From JAXLYE01 sp046351595 (GTDB lineage Bacteria > Myxococcota_A > Polyangia > Palsa-1104 > JAEUJZ01), in assembly GCA_046351595.1 (NCBI GenBank), contig JAXLYE010000004.1, positions 806,001 to 870,000 of the forward strand: a stretch of DNA of 64,000 nucleotides. Reading direction: 5' to 3'. Below, in pieces: positions 27,850 to 38,008 of this stretch (its first letter is position 1; each line of letters begins with the position of its first letter). The notes beneath the pieces were generated by a model, which was given only the letters and a program-made list of their open reading frames with translations, did no database searches and was not told where the DNA came from. The translations under genes and the position numbers were made by a program.

Positions 27850-30186
27850 GTGGCCAAAGACTCGCACCGGCCGGCGCCGCCCAGCGACCTGCCCGAGCCG
27901 CCCGGGGATGGGTCGCGATCGGCGGACGCGGCGGGCGGTGCCGTCCGGACGCCAGACCGCGAGCTCGATCTCGACGAGCTGCTCGCCGCCGGGCGCTATG
28001 TCGAGGCTACGGAGCTCTCGCGGCGGCGCGGCGATGCGCGCGGGCTGCTGCGCTCTGCGCTGCTGGCCTCGGATCTGGTGCTGATCGGCCAGGCGCTGGA
28101 GCCGCTGCGCCGGGCGAGCCGCGACGAGCAGCGGCGCGCGCTGCGGCTGCTCATCGAGCACCAGCACCTGCTGGCGGCGGCGTCGCTGCACGAGCGGCTC
28201 GGGGAGCTCGACGAGGCGCTGGCGCTGTACGAGCGCGCCGGCGAGCTGCTCGAGGTGGCGCGGCTGCACGAGCAGGCCGGGCGCGGGCCGCAGGCGCTCG
28301 CGGTCTACCGGCAGCTCGCGGCCGCGGCGCCGGTCGAGCTGCGCCGCGACGAGGATCCCGGAGCCGGCATCGCCGCGCACTTCGGCCTGGGGCGACTGCT
28401 CCTGCGCAGCGGCCAGCACGAGGCCGCGATCGCGCCGCTGCAGGTGGCGCGCTCGCTGCTCGTCTCCGCGCGCCGGCCCGAGGACGAGGCGGCACGGCGC
28501 GGTCCGGCGGCGGCGGCCCGAGCGCGCCCGAGCGGCCCGAGCAGCGCGAGCGGATCCGCTAGCCCGCCCGTCGGTGTCGGCCTCGATGACGTCGAGGGCG
28601 CGCTGATCGAGGCGCTGTGCGCCCTCGGCTACCCCGACGTGGCGCGGCCCCTGGTCGAGCAGTTCCTGGCGCGGCACCCCGAGCAGCCGCAGGCGCAGGC
28701 GCCGACCGAGTTCGTCGCGCGGCGCGCCCGCCACACCCTGACGCCGGGCGGTCCGCCGACGGTGCTCGGCCGCTATCGCCTGGTGCGGCTGCTCGGCGCC
28801 GGCGGCATGGGGCGGGTCTACCTGGCGGACGATCAGGCCACGGGGCGGCGCGTGGCGCTGAAGCTCCTGCCGACGCCGCCCGACGGAGCCGCGGGCCGCA
28901 CCTCGCCCCCGTCTTCGCTGAGCGATCTGTGGCGCCGCTTCCAGCAGGAGGCGCTGACGCTGCGCCGCCTGCGCCACCCCAACATCGTCGAGATCCTCGA
29001 CTTCTTCCCGCAGGCCGGGGTGCTGGTGATGGAGCACCTCGCCGGCGGCTCGCTCGCCGAGGTCCAGGCGCCGGCGCCGCTGGCGCTGGTGCAGCGGGCG
29101 CTGCTCGACGTGATCGCCGGCCTGCAGGCGGCGCACGCGGCGGGCGTGCTGCACCGCGATCTCAAGCCGCACAACCTTTTGCGCACCGAGAGCGGCCAGG
29201 TCAAGATCGCGGACTTCGGCGCGGCGCAGCTGCAGCAGCTCGGCGCGACGCAGACCGAGAGCCTGGTCGGCACGCTCGCGTACCTGTCGCCCGAGCAGAT
29301 CGAGGGGCAGCCGCTGACCTTTGCCGCCGACGTCTACACCCTCGGCGTGACGCTGTTCCAGCTGCTGACCGGGCGGCTGCCGTTCCGCGGGCCCGACTTC
29401 CTGACCCAGCACCGGCGCGAGATGCCGCCCGACCCGCGGCGCGAGCGGCCGACGCTGCCGGTGGAGTGGTCGGCGCTGTGCCTGTCGCTCTTGGCCAAGG
29501 CGCCGAGCGCGCGCACCGGCAGCTTGGACGAGCTCGGCGCGCTGGTGCGCTCGCTGCCGACGGCGGAGGCGGCCGGAGAGGTCGACTCGATCGCTCGCGG
29601 AGACGGCGGCGAGCGTGGCGACGGCGGCGCGCTGGCGGTGGCGACACCGCACCTCGACGCGGCGCTCACCGCGCCCGAGCTCGACGCGAGCGGCACCGGC
29701 CTCGGCGGCCTGACCCTGCTCGCTCGGACCGCGCACAGCACGATCCACCAGGGCGTGGACCTGCGGCTCGGACGGCCGGTGATCGTCGAGCGCTTCCGGC
29801 CCGGCGCCCTACAGGGCGAGGCCGGTGTGCTGCACCTGCGCTGGCTGCGCGCGCTGGCGGCGCTCGGCGGGCCGGGCGTGCAGCGCGTGCTGCGCATCGA
29901 CAGCGCCGCCGCCGCCGCGTACTTCGAGCTGCCGGTCGGCTCCGAGGCCGCGCCGGAGCGCCCGCTCGGCGACGAGGACGCGGCCCTGATCGGGCGGGCG
30001 CTGCACGCGCTGCACACGCAGGGCCTGGCGCACGGCGCGGTGCGCGCGTCGGTGGTGATCGAGCCGCTTTGCGCGACGCTGCTCGTGCACGGCCGCGGCC
30101 CGCTCGGCTGGCCGTCCCCGCCGCCGGACGCGCAGGCGGATCTCGTCGCGCTGGCCGAGCTGCGGGCGGCGCCGCAGGCGACCTGA
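27850..30186 (+). CDS. TPR-Ser/Thr kinase with C-terminal pseudokinase domain
   Basis: From GTG 27850 the product is 778 aa; no ribosome site is evident, so the start is uncertain. Residues ~40-230 form TPR-like repeats (LHERLGELDEALALYERAGE, LHEQAGRGPQALAVYRQLAA). A full kinase domain starts at ~307 with Gly loop GAGGMGRVYLA, catalytic HRDLKPHN near 434, DFG near 455 and YLSPEQ. From ~619 a second, shorter kinase-like domain begins (LTLLARTAHSTIHQGVDLRL, ALHTQGLAHGAVRASVVIE). Its catalytic loop reads HGAVRAS where HRDLKPxN is expected, so it should be inactive. There is no membrane helix. Six nt short of 80 separate it from guaB. Confidence 0.85.
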   Translation: MAKDSHRPAPPSDLPEPPGDGSRSADAAGGAVRTPDRELDLDELLAAGRYVEATELSRRRGDARGLLRSALLASDLVLIGQALEPLRRASRDEQRRALRLLIEHQHLLAAASLHERLGELDEALALYERAGELLEVARLHEQAGRGPQALAVYRQLAAAAPVELRRDEDPGAGIAAHFGLGRLLLRSGQHEAAIAPLQVARSLLVSARRPEDEAARRGPAAAARARPSGPSSASGSASPPVGVGLDDVEGALIEALCALGYPDVARPLVEQFLARHPEQPQAQAPTEFVARRARHTLTPGGPPTVLGRYRLVRLLGAGGMGRVYLADDQATGRRVALKLLPTPPDGAAGRTSPPSSLSDLWRRFQQEALTLRRLRHPNIVEILDFFPQAGVLVMEHLAGGSLAEVQAPAPLALVQRALLDVIAGLQAAHAAGVLHRDLKPHNLLRTESGQVKIADFGAAQLQQLGATQTESLVGTLAYLSPEQIEGQPLTFAADVYTLGVTLFQLLTGRLPFRGPDFLTQHRREMPPDPRRERPTLPVEWSALCLSLLAKAPSARTGSLDELGALVRSLPTAEAAGEVDSIARGDGGERGDGGALAVATPHLDAALTAPELDASGTGLGGLTLLARTAHSTIHQGVDLRLGRPVIVERFRPGALQGEAGVLHLRWLRALAALGGPGVQRVLRIDSAAAAAYFELPVGSEAAPERPLGDEDAALIGRALHALHTQGLAHGAVRASVVIEPLCATLLVHGRGPLGWPSPPPDAQADLVALAELRAAPQAT

Positions 30187-30260
30187 GTGCCGCGGCGGCC
30201 GGGTCGGGCGCGGGTGATTGTTGTTGCGCGCCCCGCGCGCTTCGGTTAGATCGCGCCGCC

Positions 30261-31838
30261 ATGGCGCCCCCCCCGCTCGAACCCCTCCTGCCCCCCGGCT
30301 CCTCTTCTCCCTCTTCGCCGGCATCGCCCGACGGCCCCGGCGGCAACCGCCACGCGCCGTCGGCGCTCGAGCTGTCGCTGTCGTTCGACGACGTGCTGCT
30401 CCTGCCCGGCTACTCGCAGGTGCTGCCGACCGAGTGCGACGTCGCGACGCGGCTCGGATCGCTGACGCTGCGGATGCCGCTTTTGTCGGCGGCGATGGAC
30501 ACGGTCACCGAGTCGCAGACTGCTATCGCCATGGCGCTCTCGGGCGGCCTGGGCGTGCTGCACAAGAACTGCGACCCCGAGGAGCAGGCCAAGATGGTGC
30601 GGCGCGTGAAGAAGTTCCAGCACGCGGTCATCGCCAGCCCGGTCACGGTGAAGCCGACGCAGACCGTCGGTGAGGTGCAGCAGCTCATCGCCGAGACCGG
30701 CGTCACCGGCTTCCCGGTCGTCGACGAGCGCGGCGTGCTCGTCGGCATGTGCACGGGCCGCGACATCCGCTACCTGACCGACGAAGGCACCCAGGTCGCG
30801 ACGATCATGAGCTCCCCGCCGCGCAGCCTGCCGCTCGGCGCCACGCGCAGCGAGGCCGAGGAGTTCTTCCGCCGCTACAAGCTCGAGAAGCTGCCGCTCG
30901 TCGACAGCGAGGGCCGGCTCGGCGGCCTCATCACCTCGCGCGACTGGCGGCAGGCGCAGAGCCACCCGAGCGCGCTGCGTGATGCGCAGGGCAGCCTCGT
31001 GGTCGCCGCCGCCATCGGCGTCGGGGCCGAGGGCCTGGCGCGGGCGGCGCTGATGGTCGAGGCCGGGGTCGACTGCCTGTGCGTCGACTCGGCGCACGGC
31101 CACAGCCAGGGCGTGCTCAGCACCATCTCGGCGCTGCGCCAGCACTACCCGCACCTTCTCATCATCGGCGGCAACGTCGCCACCGCCGAGGGCGCGCTGG
31201 CCCTGGTCGAGGCCGGCGCCAGCCTGGTCAAGGTCGGGATGGGCCCAGGCTCGATCTGCACGACCCGCGTGGTCAGCGGCGTCGGCGTCGCGCAGTTCTC
31301 GGCGATCACCGAGGTCGCCGCCGCGCTGCACGCGCGCCACCCCGGCATCGCCATCATCGCCGACGGCGGCATCCGCTACTCGGGCGACATCACCAAGGCG
31401 CTCGCGGCCGGCGCCGACGCCGTGATGATCGGCGGCCTGTTCGCCGGCACCGACGAGAGCCCCGGCGACATCGTCCTTTACCAGGGCCGCAGCTACAAGG
31501 CCTACCGCGGCATGGGCTCGCTCGGCGCGATGAAGAAGGCCGGCGGCGGCGGGCGCGATCGCTACGGCCAGCAGGGCGTCGAGGACCTGGGCAAGCTCGT
31601 GCCCGAGGGCGTCGAGGCGCGCGTGCCCTACCGCGGGCCGATCGGCCGCGTCGTCGATCAGCTGCTCGGCGGCCTGCGCGCGGGCATGGGCTACGTCGGG
31701 GCAGAGACCCTGCCCGAGCTCCGCCAGCGCGCCCGCTTCCGCCGCCTGACCCCCGGCGGCCTGCGCGAGAGCCACGCCCACGACGTCACCATCACCGTCG
31801 AGTCGCCCAACTACAGCGGCTTCGACGGCAGCGCCTAG
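30261..31838 (+). CDS. guaB: IMP dehydrogenase
   Basis: GuaB oxidises IMP to XMP, the committed step of GMP synthesis. ATG 30261 gives 525 aa with a Pro/Ser-rich N-terminal extension of ~30 residues. The core follows: SFDDVLLLPGYSQ, two CBS domains (about residues 125-235), the catalytic Cys loop GPGSICTTRVV, IADGGIRYSGDITKAL, and the mobile flap YRGMGSLGAM. The open frame continues upstream into the kinase gene in a different reading frame; the ATG is well placed. guaA follows after 24 nt. Confidence 0.96.
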   Translation: MAPPPLEPLLPPGSSSPSSPASPDGPGGNRHAPSALELSLSFDDVLLLPGYSQVLPTECDVATRLGSLTLRMPLLSAAMDTVTESQTAIAMALSGGLGVLHKNCDPEEQAKMVRRVKKFQHAVIASPVTVKPTQTVGEVQQLIAETGVTGFPVVDERGVLVGMCTGRDIRYLTDEGTQVATIMSSPPRSLPLGATRSEAEEFFRRYKLEKLPLVDSEGRLGGLITSRDWRQAQSHPSALRDAQGSLVVAAAIGVGAEGLARAALMVEAGVDCLCVDSAHGHSQGVLSTISALRQHYPHLLIIGGNVATAEGALALVEAGASLVKVGMGPGSICTTRVVSGVGVAQFSAITEVAAALHARHPGIAIIADGGIRYSGDITKALAAGADAVMIGGLFAGTDESPGDIVLYQGRSYKAYRGMGSLGAMKKAGGGGRDRYGQQGVEDLGKLVPEGVEARVPYRGPIGRVVDQLLGGLRAGMGYVGAETLPELRQRARFRRLTPGGLRESHAHDVTITVESPNYSGFDGSA

Positions 31839-31862
31839 GCGGCCCGCCAGATCGGCAGACCC

Positions 31863-33530
31863 ATGATCATCGTCCTCGACTACGGCTCGCAGTACACGCA
31901 GCTCATCGCCCGCCGCCTGCGCGGTCAGGGCTTCCTCGCCGAGGTGCTGCCCGGCAGCGCCCGCGCCCGCGACGTGCTCGCGCGCCGGCCGCGCGGCGTC
32001 ATCCTCTCGGGCTCCCCGGCCAGCGTCGAGCCCCTGGTCGCCCCCGGCGGCGACGCCAGCGACGAGCCGGCGCCCGTCGAGCACGCGCCCGATCCGGCGC
32101 TGCTCCAGGCCTGCACCGAGGCCGGCGTGCCGGTGCTCGGCCTGTGCTTCGGCTACCAGTACATCGCCAGCCGCCTCGGCGGCCGCGTCGAGACCGGGAC
32201 CCACCGCGAGTACGGCGCCGCGCAGGTGCAGCGCACCGCCGCCGGCCGCACCGACCCGCTGACCGCGCGCATCTCGCCGGTGACGCAGGTGTGGATGAGC
32301 CACGGCGACTCGGTGACGGCGCTGCCCCCGGGCGCGGTGCTGCTGCTCACCTCGAAGGGCCGGCCCGCCGGCTTCGCGCTGCCCGAGCAGCGCCTGTGGG
32401 GCCTGCAGTTCCACCCCGAGGTCTACCACACGCCCGAGGGCAAGATCCTGCTCGAGTCGTTCGCGCGCGACATCTGCCAGCAGGCGCCGGACTGGAACCT
32501 GCGCTCGGTGCTCGACGACGTCAAGGCGCGGCTGCGCGAGGAGCTGCGCGGCGTCGACGAGGTCGTGTGCGCGGTCTCGGGCGGCGTCGACTCGACGGTG
32601 ATGGCGGTGCTGCTGTCGCAGGTCACCAAGGTCCACGCGCTGTTCGTTGACCACGGCTTCGTGCGCGCCTACGACGTCGCCAACCTGCGCAGCGTCTTCG
32701 CCCGCTACCCCAACATCCGGCTCGATGTGGTCGACGCCTCGCAGCGCTTCTGGGCGGCGCTTGAGGGCGTCTCGGATCCCGAGGTCAAGCGCAAGACCAT
32801 CGGCCGGCTGTTCGTCGAGACGTTCGCGGCGCAGGTCGGCGAGCAGCGCTTCACGCACCTGGCCCAGGGCACGATCTACAGCGACGTCATCGAGTCTGCG
32901 GCCGCGGCCTCGCACGGGCCGCCTGTTTCGGGGCCGCCTGTTTCGGGGTCGCCCTCGTCGAGCCCGGGCAGCCGGCCGCCGACCTCGGGCGGTCGCGCCG
33001 GCGCCTCGCACACGATCAAGAGCCACCACAACGTCGGCGGCTTCCCGCCCGACGCGAAGGTGACTCTGGTCGAGCCGCTGCGCCGCTTCTTCAAGGACGA
33101 GGTGCGCGAGCTCGGCGCGCTGCTCGGCATCGACCCCGAGGTGCTGCACCTGCACCCGTTCCCGGGGCCGGGCCTGGCCATCCGCTGCATCGGCCCGCTC
33201 GAGCGCGAGCGCATCGAGACCCTGCGCCGCTGCGACGCCCTGTTCTACGAGGAGCTGCACCGCCGCGACCTGTACCACCGCACCTGGCAGGCGTTCGTGG
33301 TCCTTTTGCCGGTGCAGAGCGTCGGCGTCATGGGCGACAGCCGCAGCTACGAGTCGGTGGTGGCGATCCGCGCCGTCTCCTCCGTCGACGCCATGACCGC
33401 GGAGGTGACCGAGCTGCCGTTCTCGGACCTATTACCCATCGCCTCGCGCCTCATCAACGAGGTCCGCGGCATAAACCGCGTCGTCTTCGACCTGACCAGC
33501 AAGCCGCCCGGGACGATCGAGTGGGAATGA
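31863..33530 (+). CDS. guaA: GMP synthase (glutamine-hydrolysing)
   Basis: GuaA aminates XMP to GMP. The 555-aa product has a class I glutamine amidotransferase domain (VLDYGSQYTQLIARR, nucleophile Cys in LCFGYQYIA, FHPEVYHTPEG), an ATP-pyrophosphatase P-loop SGGVDSTV and a C-terminal dimerisation domain ending GTIEWE. Between the IYSDVIES block and TIKSHHNVGG there is an insert of about 35 residues rich in Gly, Pro and Ser, encoded partly by a short tandem repeat. Other members have only a few residues there. Confidence 0.96.
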   Translation: MIIVLDYGSQYTQLIARRLRGQGFLAEVLPGSARARDVLARRPRGVILSGSPASVEPLVAPGGDASDEPAPVEHAPDPALLQACTEAGVPVLGLCFGYQYIASRLGGRVETGTHREYGAAQVQRTAAGRTDPLTARISPVTQVWMSHGDSVTALPPGAVLLLTSKGRPAGFALPEQRLWGLQFHPEVYHTPEGKILLESFARDICQQAPDWNLRSVLDDVKARLREELRGVDEVVCAVSGGVDSTVMAVLLSQVTKVHALFVDHGFVRAYDVANLRSVFARYPNIRLDVVDASQRFWAALEGVSDPEVKRKTIGRLFVETFAAQVGEQRFTHLAQGTIYSDVIESAAAASHGPPVSGPPVSGSPSSSPGSRPPTSGGRAGASHTIKSHHNVGGFPPDAKVTLVEPLRRFFKDEVRELGALLGIDPEVLHLHPFPGPGLAIRCIGPLERERIETLRRCDALFYEELHRRDLYHRTWQAFVVLLPVQSVGVMGDSRSYESVVAIRAVSSVDAMTAEVTELPFSDLLPIASRLINEVRGINRVVFDLTSKPPGTIEWE

Positions 33531-33578
33531 GCGATGCGCGGGCTTCTTTGCCCGGCGCGCTCGCGCTAAGGTGCCGCC

Positions 33579-34356
<778 letters not shown>

Positions 34357-34370
<14 letters not shown>

Positions 34371-35865
34371 GCGGCCCGCGCTCACCGACGGGGCGCCGGG
34401 CTCCGCGAGCGAGCGGCTGCGCGGCGCGACGCTGTATATCGACTGCTTCGCCGGCATCGCGGGGGACATGATGCTCGGCGCGCTGCTTGATCTCGGCGTG
34501 CCGGAGGTCGTGGTCCGCGGCGAGCTGGCCAAGCTCCCGCTGCCGCCGTGGGAGCTGCGCGTGCGCGAGACCATGAAGGGCGCGCTGCGCGCTCGCAAGG
34601 TCGACGTCATCGAGCTCGCCGGCGCCCCGCACGCGCACCCCGGCGCTCCCCAGCACGCGCACGAGCATCACCCTGATCACCAGCACGCGCACGAGCATCA
34701 CGGCGATCATCACCACGCGCACGAGCATCACGGCGCTCCCCCGCACGCGCACGAGCATCACGCCGATCGCCATCACGAGCACGCGCACGAGCATCACGGC
34801 GCTCCCCCGCACGCGCACGCGCCCCACGGCGATCACCACTCCGCGCACGAGCCGCACGCCGGGCACGCGCACGTCCACTACGCGCAGATCCGGCGGATGC
34901 TCGAGCAGGCCGGGCTTTTGCCCGACGTGCTGCGGCGCAGCCTCGAGATGTTCGATCGCATCGCCCAGGTCGAGGCGGGGCTGCACGGCGTCGCCGTCGC
35001 GGACGTGGCCTTCCACGAGGTCGGCGCGCTCGACTCGATCATCGACATCGTCGGCGTGGCGGCGGCGCTGTCGTGGCTGCGGCCGGCGCGGGTGGTCTGT
35101 CGCAGCGTCGCGCTCGGCGGCGGCACGGTGTGGTCGGCGCACGGTCGCCTGCCGGTGCCGGCGCCCGCGACCCTGGCGCTGCTGACCCCGTGCGGCGCGC
35201 CGGTGGAGTCGGGCGGCGCCCAGGTCGAGCTGACGACACCGACGGGCGCCGCGATCTTGGCCGCGCACGTCTCGGCCTGGGGCGCGGTGCCGCCGATGCA
35301 GGTGCTGGCGGTCGGCCACGGCGCCGGCACGCGCGAGCTGCCCGATCGCCCGAACCTGCTGCGCGTCTTCGCGGGCCGGGAGGTGTCGGAGGCGGAATCG
35401 GCGCGGCCCGATCGCTGCGTCGTCATCGAGGCCAACATCGACGACATGAGCCCGCAGCTGTTCGAGCCGCTGCTCGACGGGCTCTTGCAGGCCGGTGCGC
35501 GCGACGTGTGGCTGGTGCCGGTCCATATGAAGAAGGGGCGGCCCGGGGTGATCGTCGGCGTGCTGTGCGATCCGGGGCTGCGGCCGGCGCTGACGGCGCG
35601 GCTCTTGCGCGAGTCGACGACGCTCGGGGTGCGCTCCTACGAGGTCGAGCGCTCGATCCTGCTGCGCGAGCACGTCACCGTCTCGACGCCGTTCGGCGCG
35701 GTCGCGGTCAAGCTCGGCCGCGATCCGCAGACCGGCGAGATCTGGAACGTCGCGCCCGAGTACGAGGTGTGCCGCGAGCGGGCGCGGGCCGCGGGCGCGC
35801 CTCTTAAAGAGGTCCTCGCCGCGGCGATCGCCGCCTACCACGGCGCCTACCCCCGCGGGTCGTGA
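34357..35865 (+). CDS. larC: LarC nickel insertion protein with His-rich insert
   Basis: LarC inserts nickel into the pincer nucleotide using CTP. The 502-aa product has the N-terminal motif YIDCFAGIAGDMMLGALLDL, then FHEVGALDSIIDIVG, ELTTPTGAAIL and the C-terminal NIDDMSPQLFEPL and VPVHMKKGRPG. It is a single uninterrupted ORF, whereas in Lactobacillus larC is split and joined by a programmed frameshift. Residues 91-174 hold about 37 His in AHEHHG-type repeats (34627-34878), a likely nickel-storage or buffering region. larA and larE are not in this window. Confidence 0.94.
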
Positions 35866-35916
35866 CGCCTCGGGCGCGCCTGCACATCCGACGCCATCCG
35901 ACAGGAGGTCTGTTCC

Positions 35917-36825
35917 ATGTCCACGGGAGAGCCACGTCCGACGATTCCGCCGCGCTCGAGCCAGGTGTTCGCAAACGATCTGCTCAAGGACCGGGTGGTG
36001 CTGGTGACCGGCGGCGGCTCGGGGCTGGGCCTGAGCATGGCGGCCGGGCTCGGTCGCGCCGGCGCGCACGTGATCCTGTCCGGCCGCAGCGCCGAGCGCC
36101 TCGGGGCCGCCGCCGAGAAGCTGCGCAGCGACGGCACGGCCGCGACGCCGCTGGCCTGCGACGTGCGCGATCCGGCGCAGGTGGCCGAGCTGATAAAGAA
36201 GGCCGCCGAGTCGTGCGGGCGGATCGACGGCCTGATCAACAACGCCGCCGGCAACTTCCTGTGCGCGGCCGAGGATCTGAGCCCGGGCGGCTTCGACACC
36301 GTCGTGCGCACCGTGCTCTATGGATCGATCCACTGCACGCTCGAGTTCGGGCGCTACCTGATCGCCGCCGGGCGCCCGGGCAGCGTGCTGTCGATCCTGA
36401 CGCCGTACGCCTGGACCGGCTCGGCGTTCGTTTTGCCCAGCGCCTGCGCCAAGGCCGGGGTGCTGGCGATGACGCGCTCGCTGGCCGTCGAGTGGGGCGC
36501 CTACGGCATCCGCATGAACGCCATCGCGCCCGGCCCGTTCCCGACGGAGGGGGCGTGGCAGCGCCTGGTGCCCGACCCCAGCCTCATCGAGGGCATGGTG
36601 ACGCGGCGCGTCCCCATGGCGCGCGTCGGTGAGCACAGCGAGCTCGCGAACATGGCCGTCTTCATGATGAGCGACGCCTGCCCCTACCAGAACGGTGACG
36701 TCGTGACGCTCGACGGCGGCGGCTGGCTGGCCGGGGCCGGCGACTTCAGCGAGTACACGTCGCTGCCACGCGATCAGGTGCGCTCGATCTTCCGCGCCAT
36801 GCGCCCGCCGAAGAAGGCGGGCTAG
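35917..36825 (+). CDS. SDR oxidoreductase, 2,4-dienoyl-CoA reductase type
   Basis: The 302-aa product has the NAD(P)-binding motif VTGGGSGLGLSMA, NNAAGNF and MNAIAPGPFPTEGAWQRL. The usual YxxxK catalytic motif reads S-A-C-A-K (PSACAKAGV). That replacement and the NNAAGNF and GPxxxTEG signatures are typical of 2,4-dienoyl-CoA reductases, which remove double bases of polyunsaturated acyl-CoA. The gene lies 51 nt after larC and may be read from that transcript. Substrate is inferred. Confidence 0.8.
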   Translation: MSTGEPRPTIPPRSSQVFANDLLKDRVVLVTGGGSGLGLSMAAGLGRAGAHVILSGRSAERLGAAAEKLRSDGTAATPLACDVRDPAQVAELIKKAAESCGRIDGLINNAAGNFLCAAEDLSPGGFDTVVRTVLYGSIHCTLEFGRYLIAAGRPGSVLSILTPYAWTGSAFVLPSACAKAGVLAMTRSLAVEWGAYGIRMNAIAPGPFPTEGAWQRLVPDPSLIEGMVTRRVPMARVGEHSELANMAVFMMSDACPYQNGDVVTLDGGGWLAGAGDFSEYTSLPRDQVRSIFRAMRPPKKAG

Positions 36826-36847
36826 GGCTGGCGGGAAAGCGCCCCCT

Positions 36848-37045
36848 TTAAAGGTCGATAATCACGACGCCGCGGTCCCGGTCCTTGCCCGGGGGCTGAT
36901 CGCGGTCGTCGTCGCCGTAGCGGTTGCCGTCGTCCTTCCGCGTGGGCGGGCGGTAGGGCATGTCGACATGAGGGCGCTGCTCGCGGCGACCGCGCTCTTC
37001 CTCTTCCCGCTTGCGGATCTGTTCAATAATCCATGGGTGGAGCAT
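36848..37045 (-). CDS. Small charged protein starting MLHPWIIEQI
   Basis: ATG 37045 follows a GGAG-containing leader and gives 65 aa. The first ~13 residues (MLHPWIIEQIRKR) are amphipathic and hydrophobic. Then come runs of Glu/Arg (KREEEERGRREQR), a Pro segment, an Asp/Arg/Gly region and a hydrophobic C-terminus VVIIDL. I believe similar short proteins exist in other myxobacteria, but I cannot verify that here. It is divergent from lolD-bamA. Confidence 0.55.
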   Translation of the reverse strand: MLHPWIIEQIRKREEEERGRREQRPHVDMPYRPPTRKDDGNRYGDDDRDQPPGKDRDRGVVIIDL

Positions 37046-37167
37046 ACCTGCTCTCCGTCTGAGCGGCGTCGCGCCTACGCTCACTAACGAGTTTGGGGCG
37101 GTAGCGCCTCACCCGTCAAGCTCAGCTCGTGTGCCGCGAGGATAACTTCGCGGACCGACGGGCCCAT

Positions 37168-37196
37168 TTGACACGACGGGGAAGGATTCGTACTCT
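37168..37196 (+). promoter_or_regulatory. Promoter for lolD-bamA
   Basis: TTGACA at 37168-37173, a 17-nt spacer and TACTCT at 37191-37196. The predicted start near 37203 leaves a leader of only ~11 nt before ATG 37214, matching the lack of a clear Shine-Dalgarno there. Confidence 0.5.
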
Positions 37197-37213
37197 CGCT
37201 GCCTCCAAGTTCG

Positions 37214-38004
<791 letters not shown>

Positions 38005-38008
<4 letters not shown>

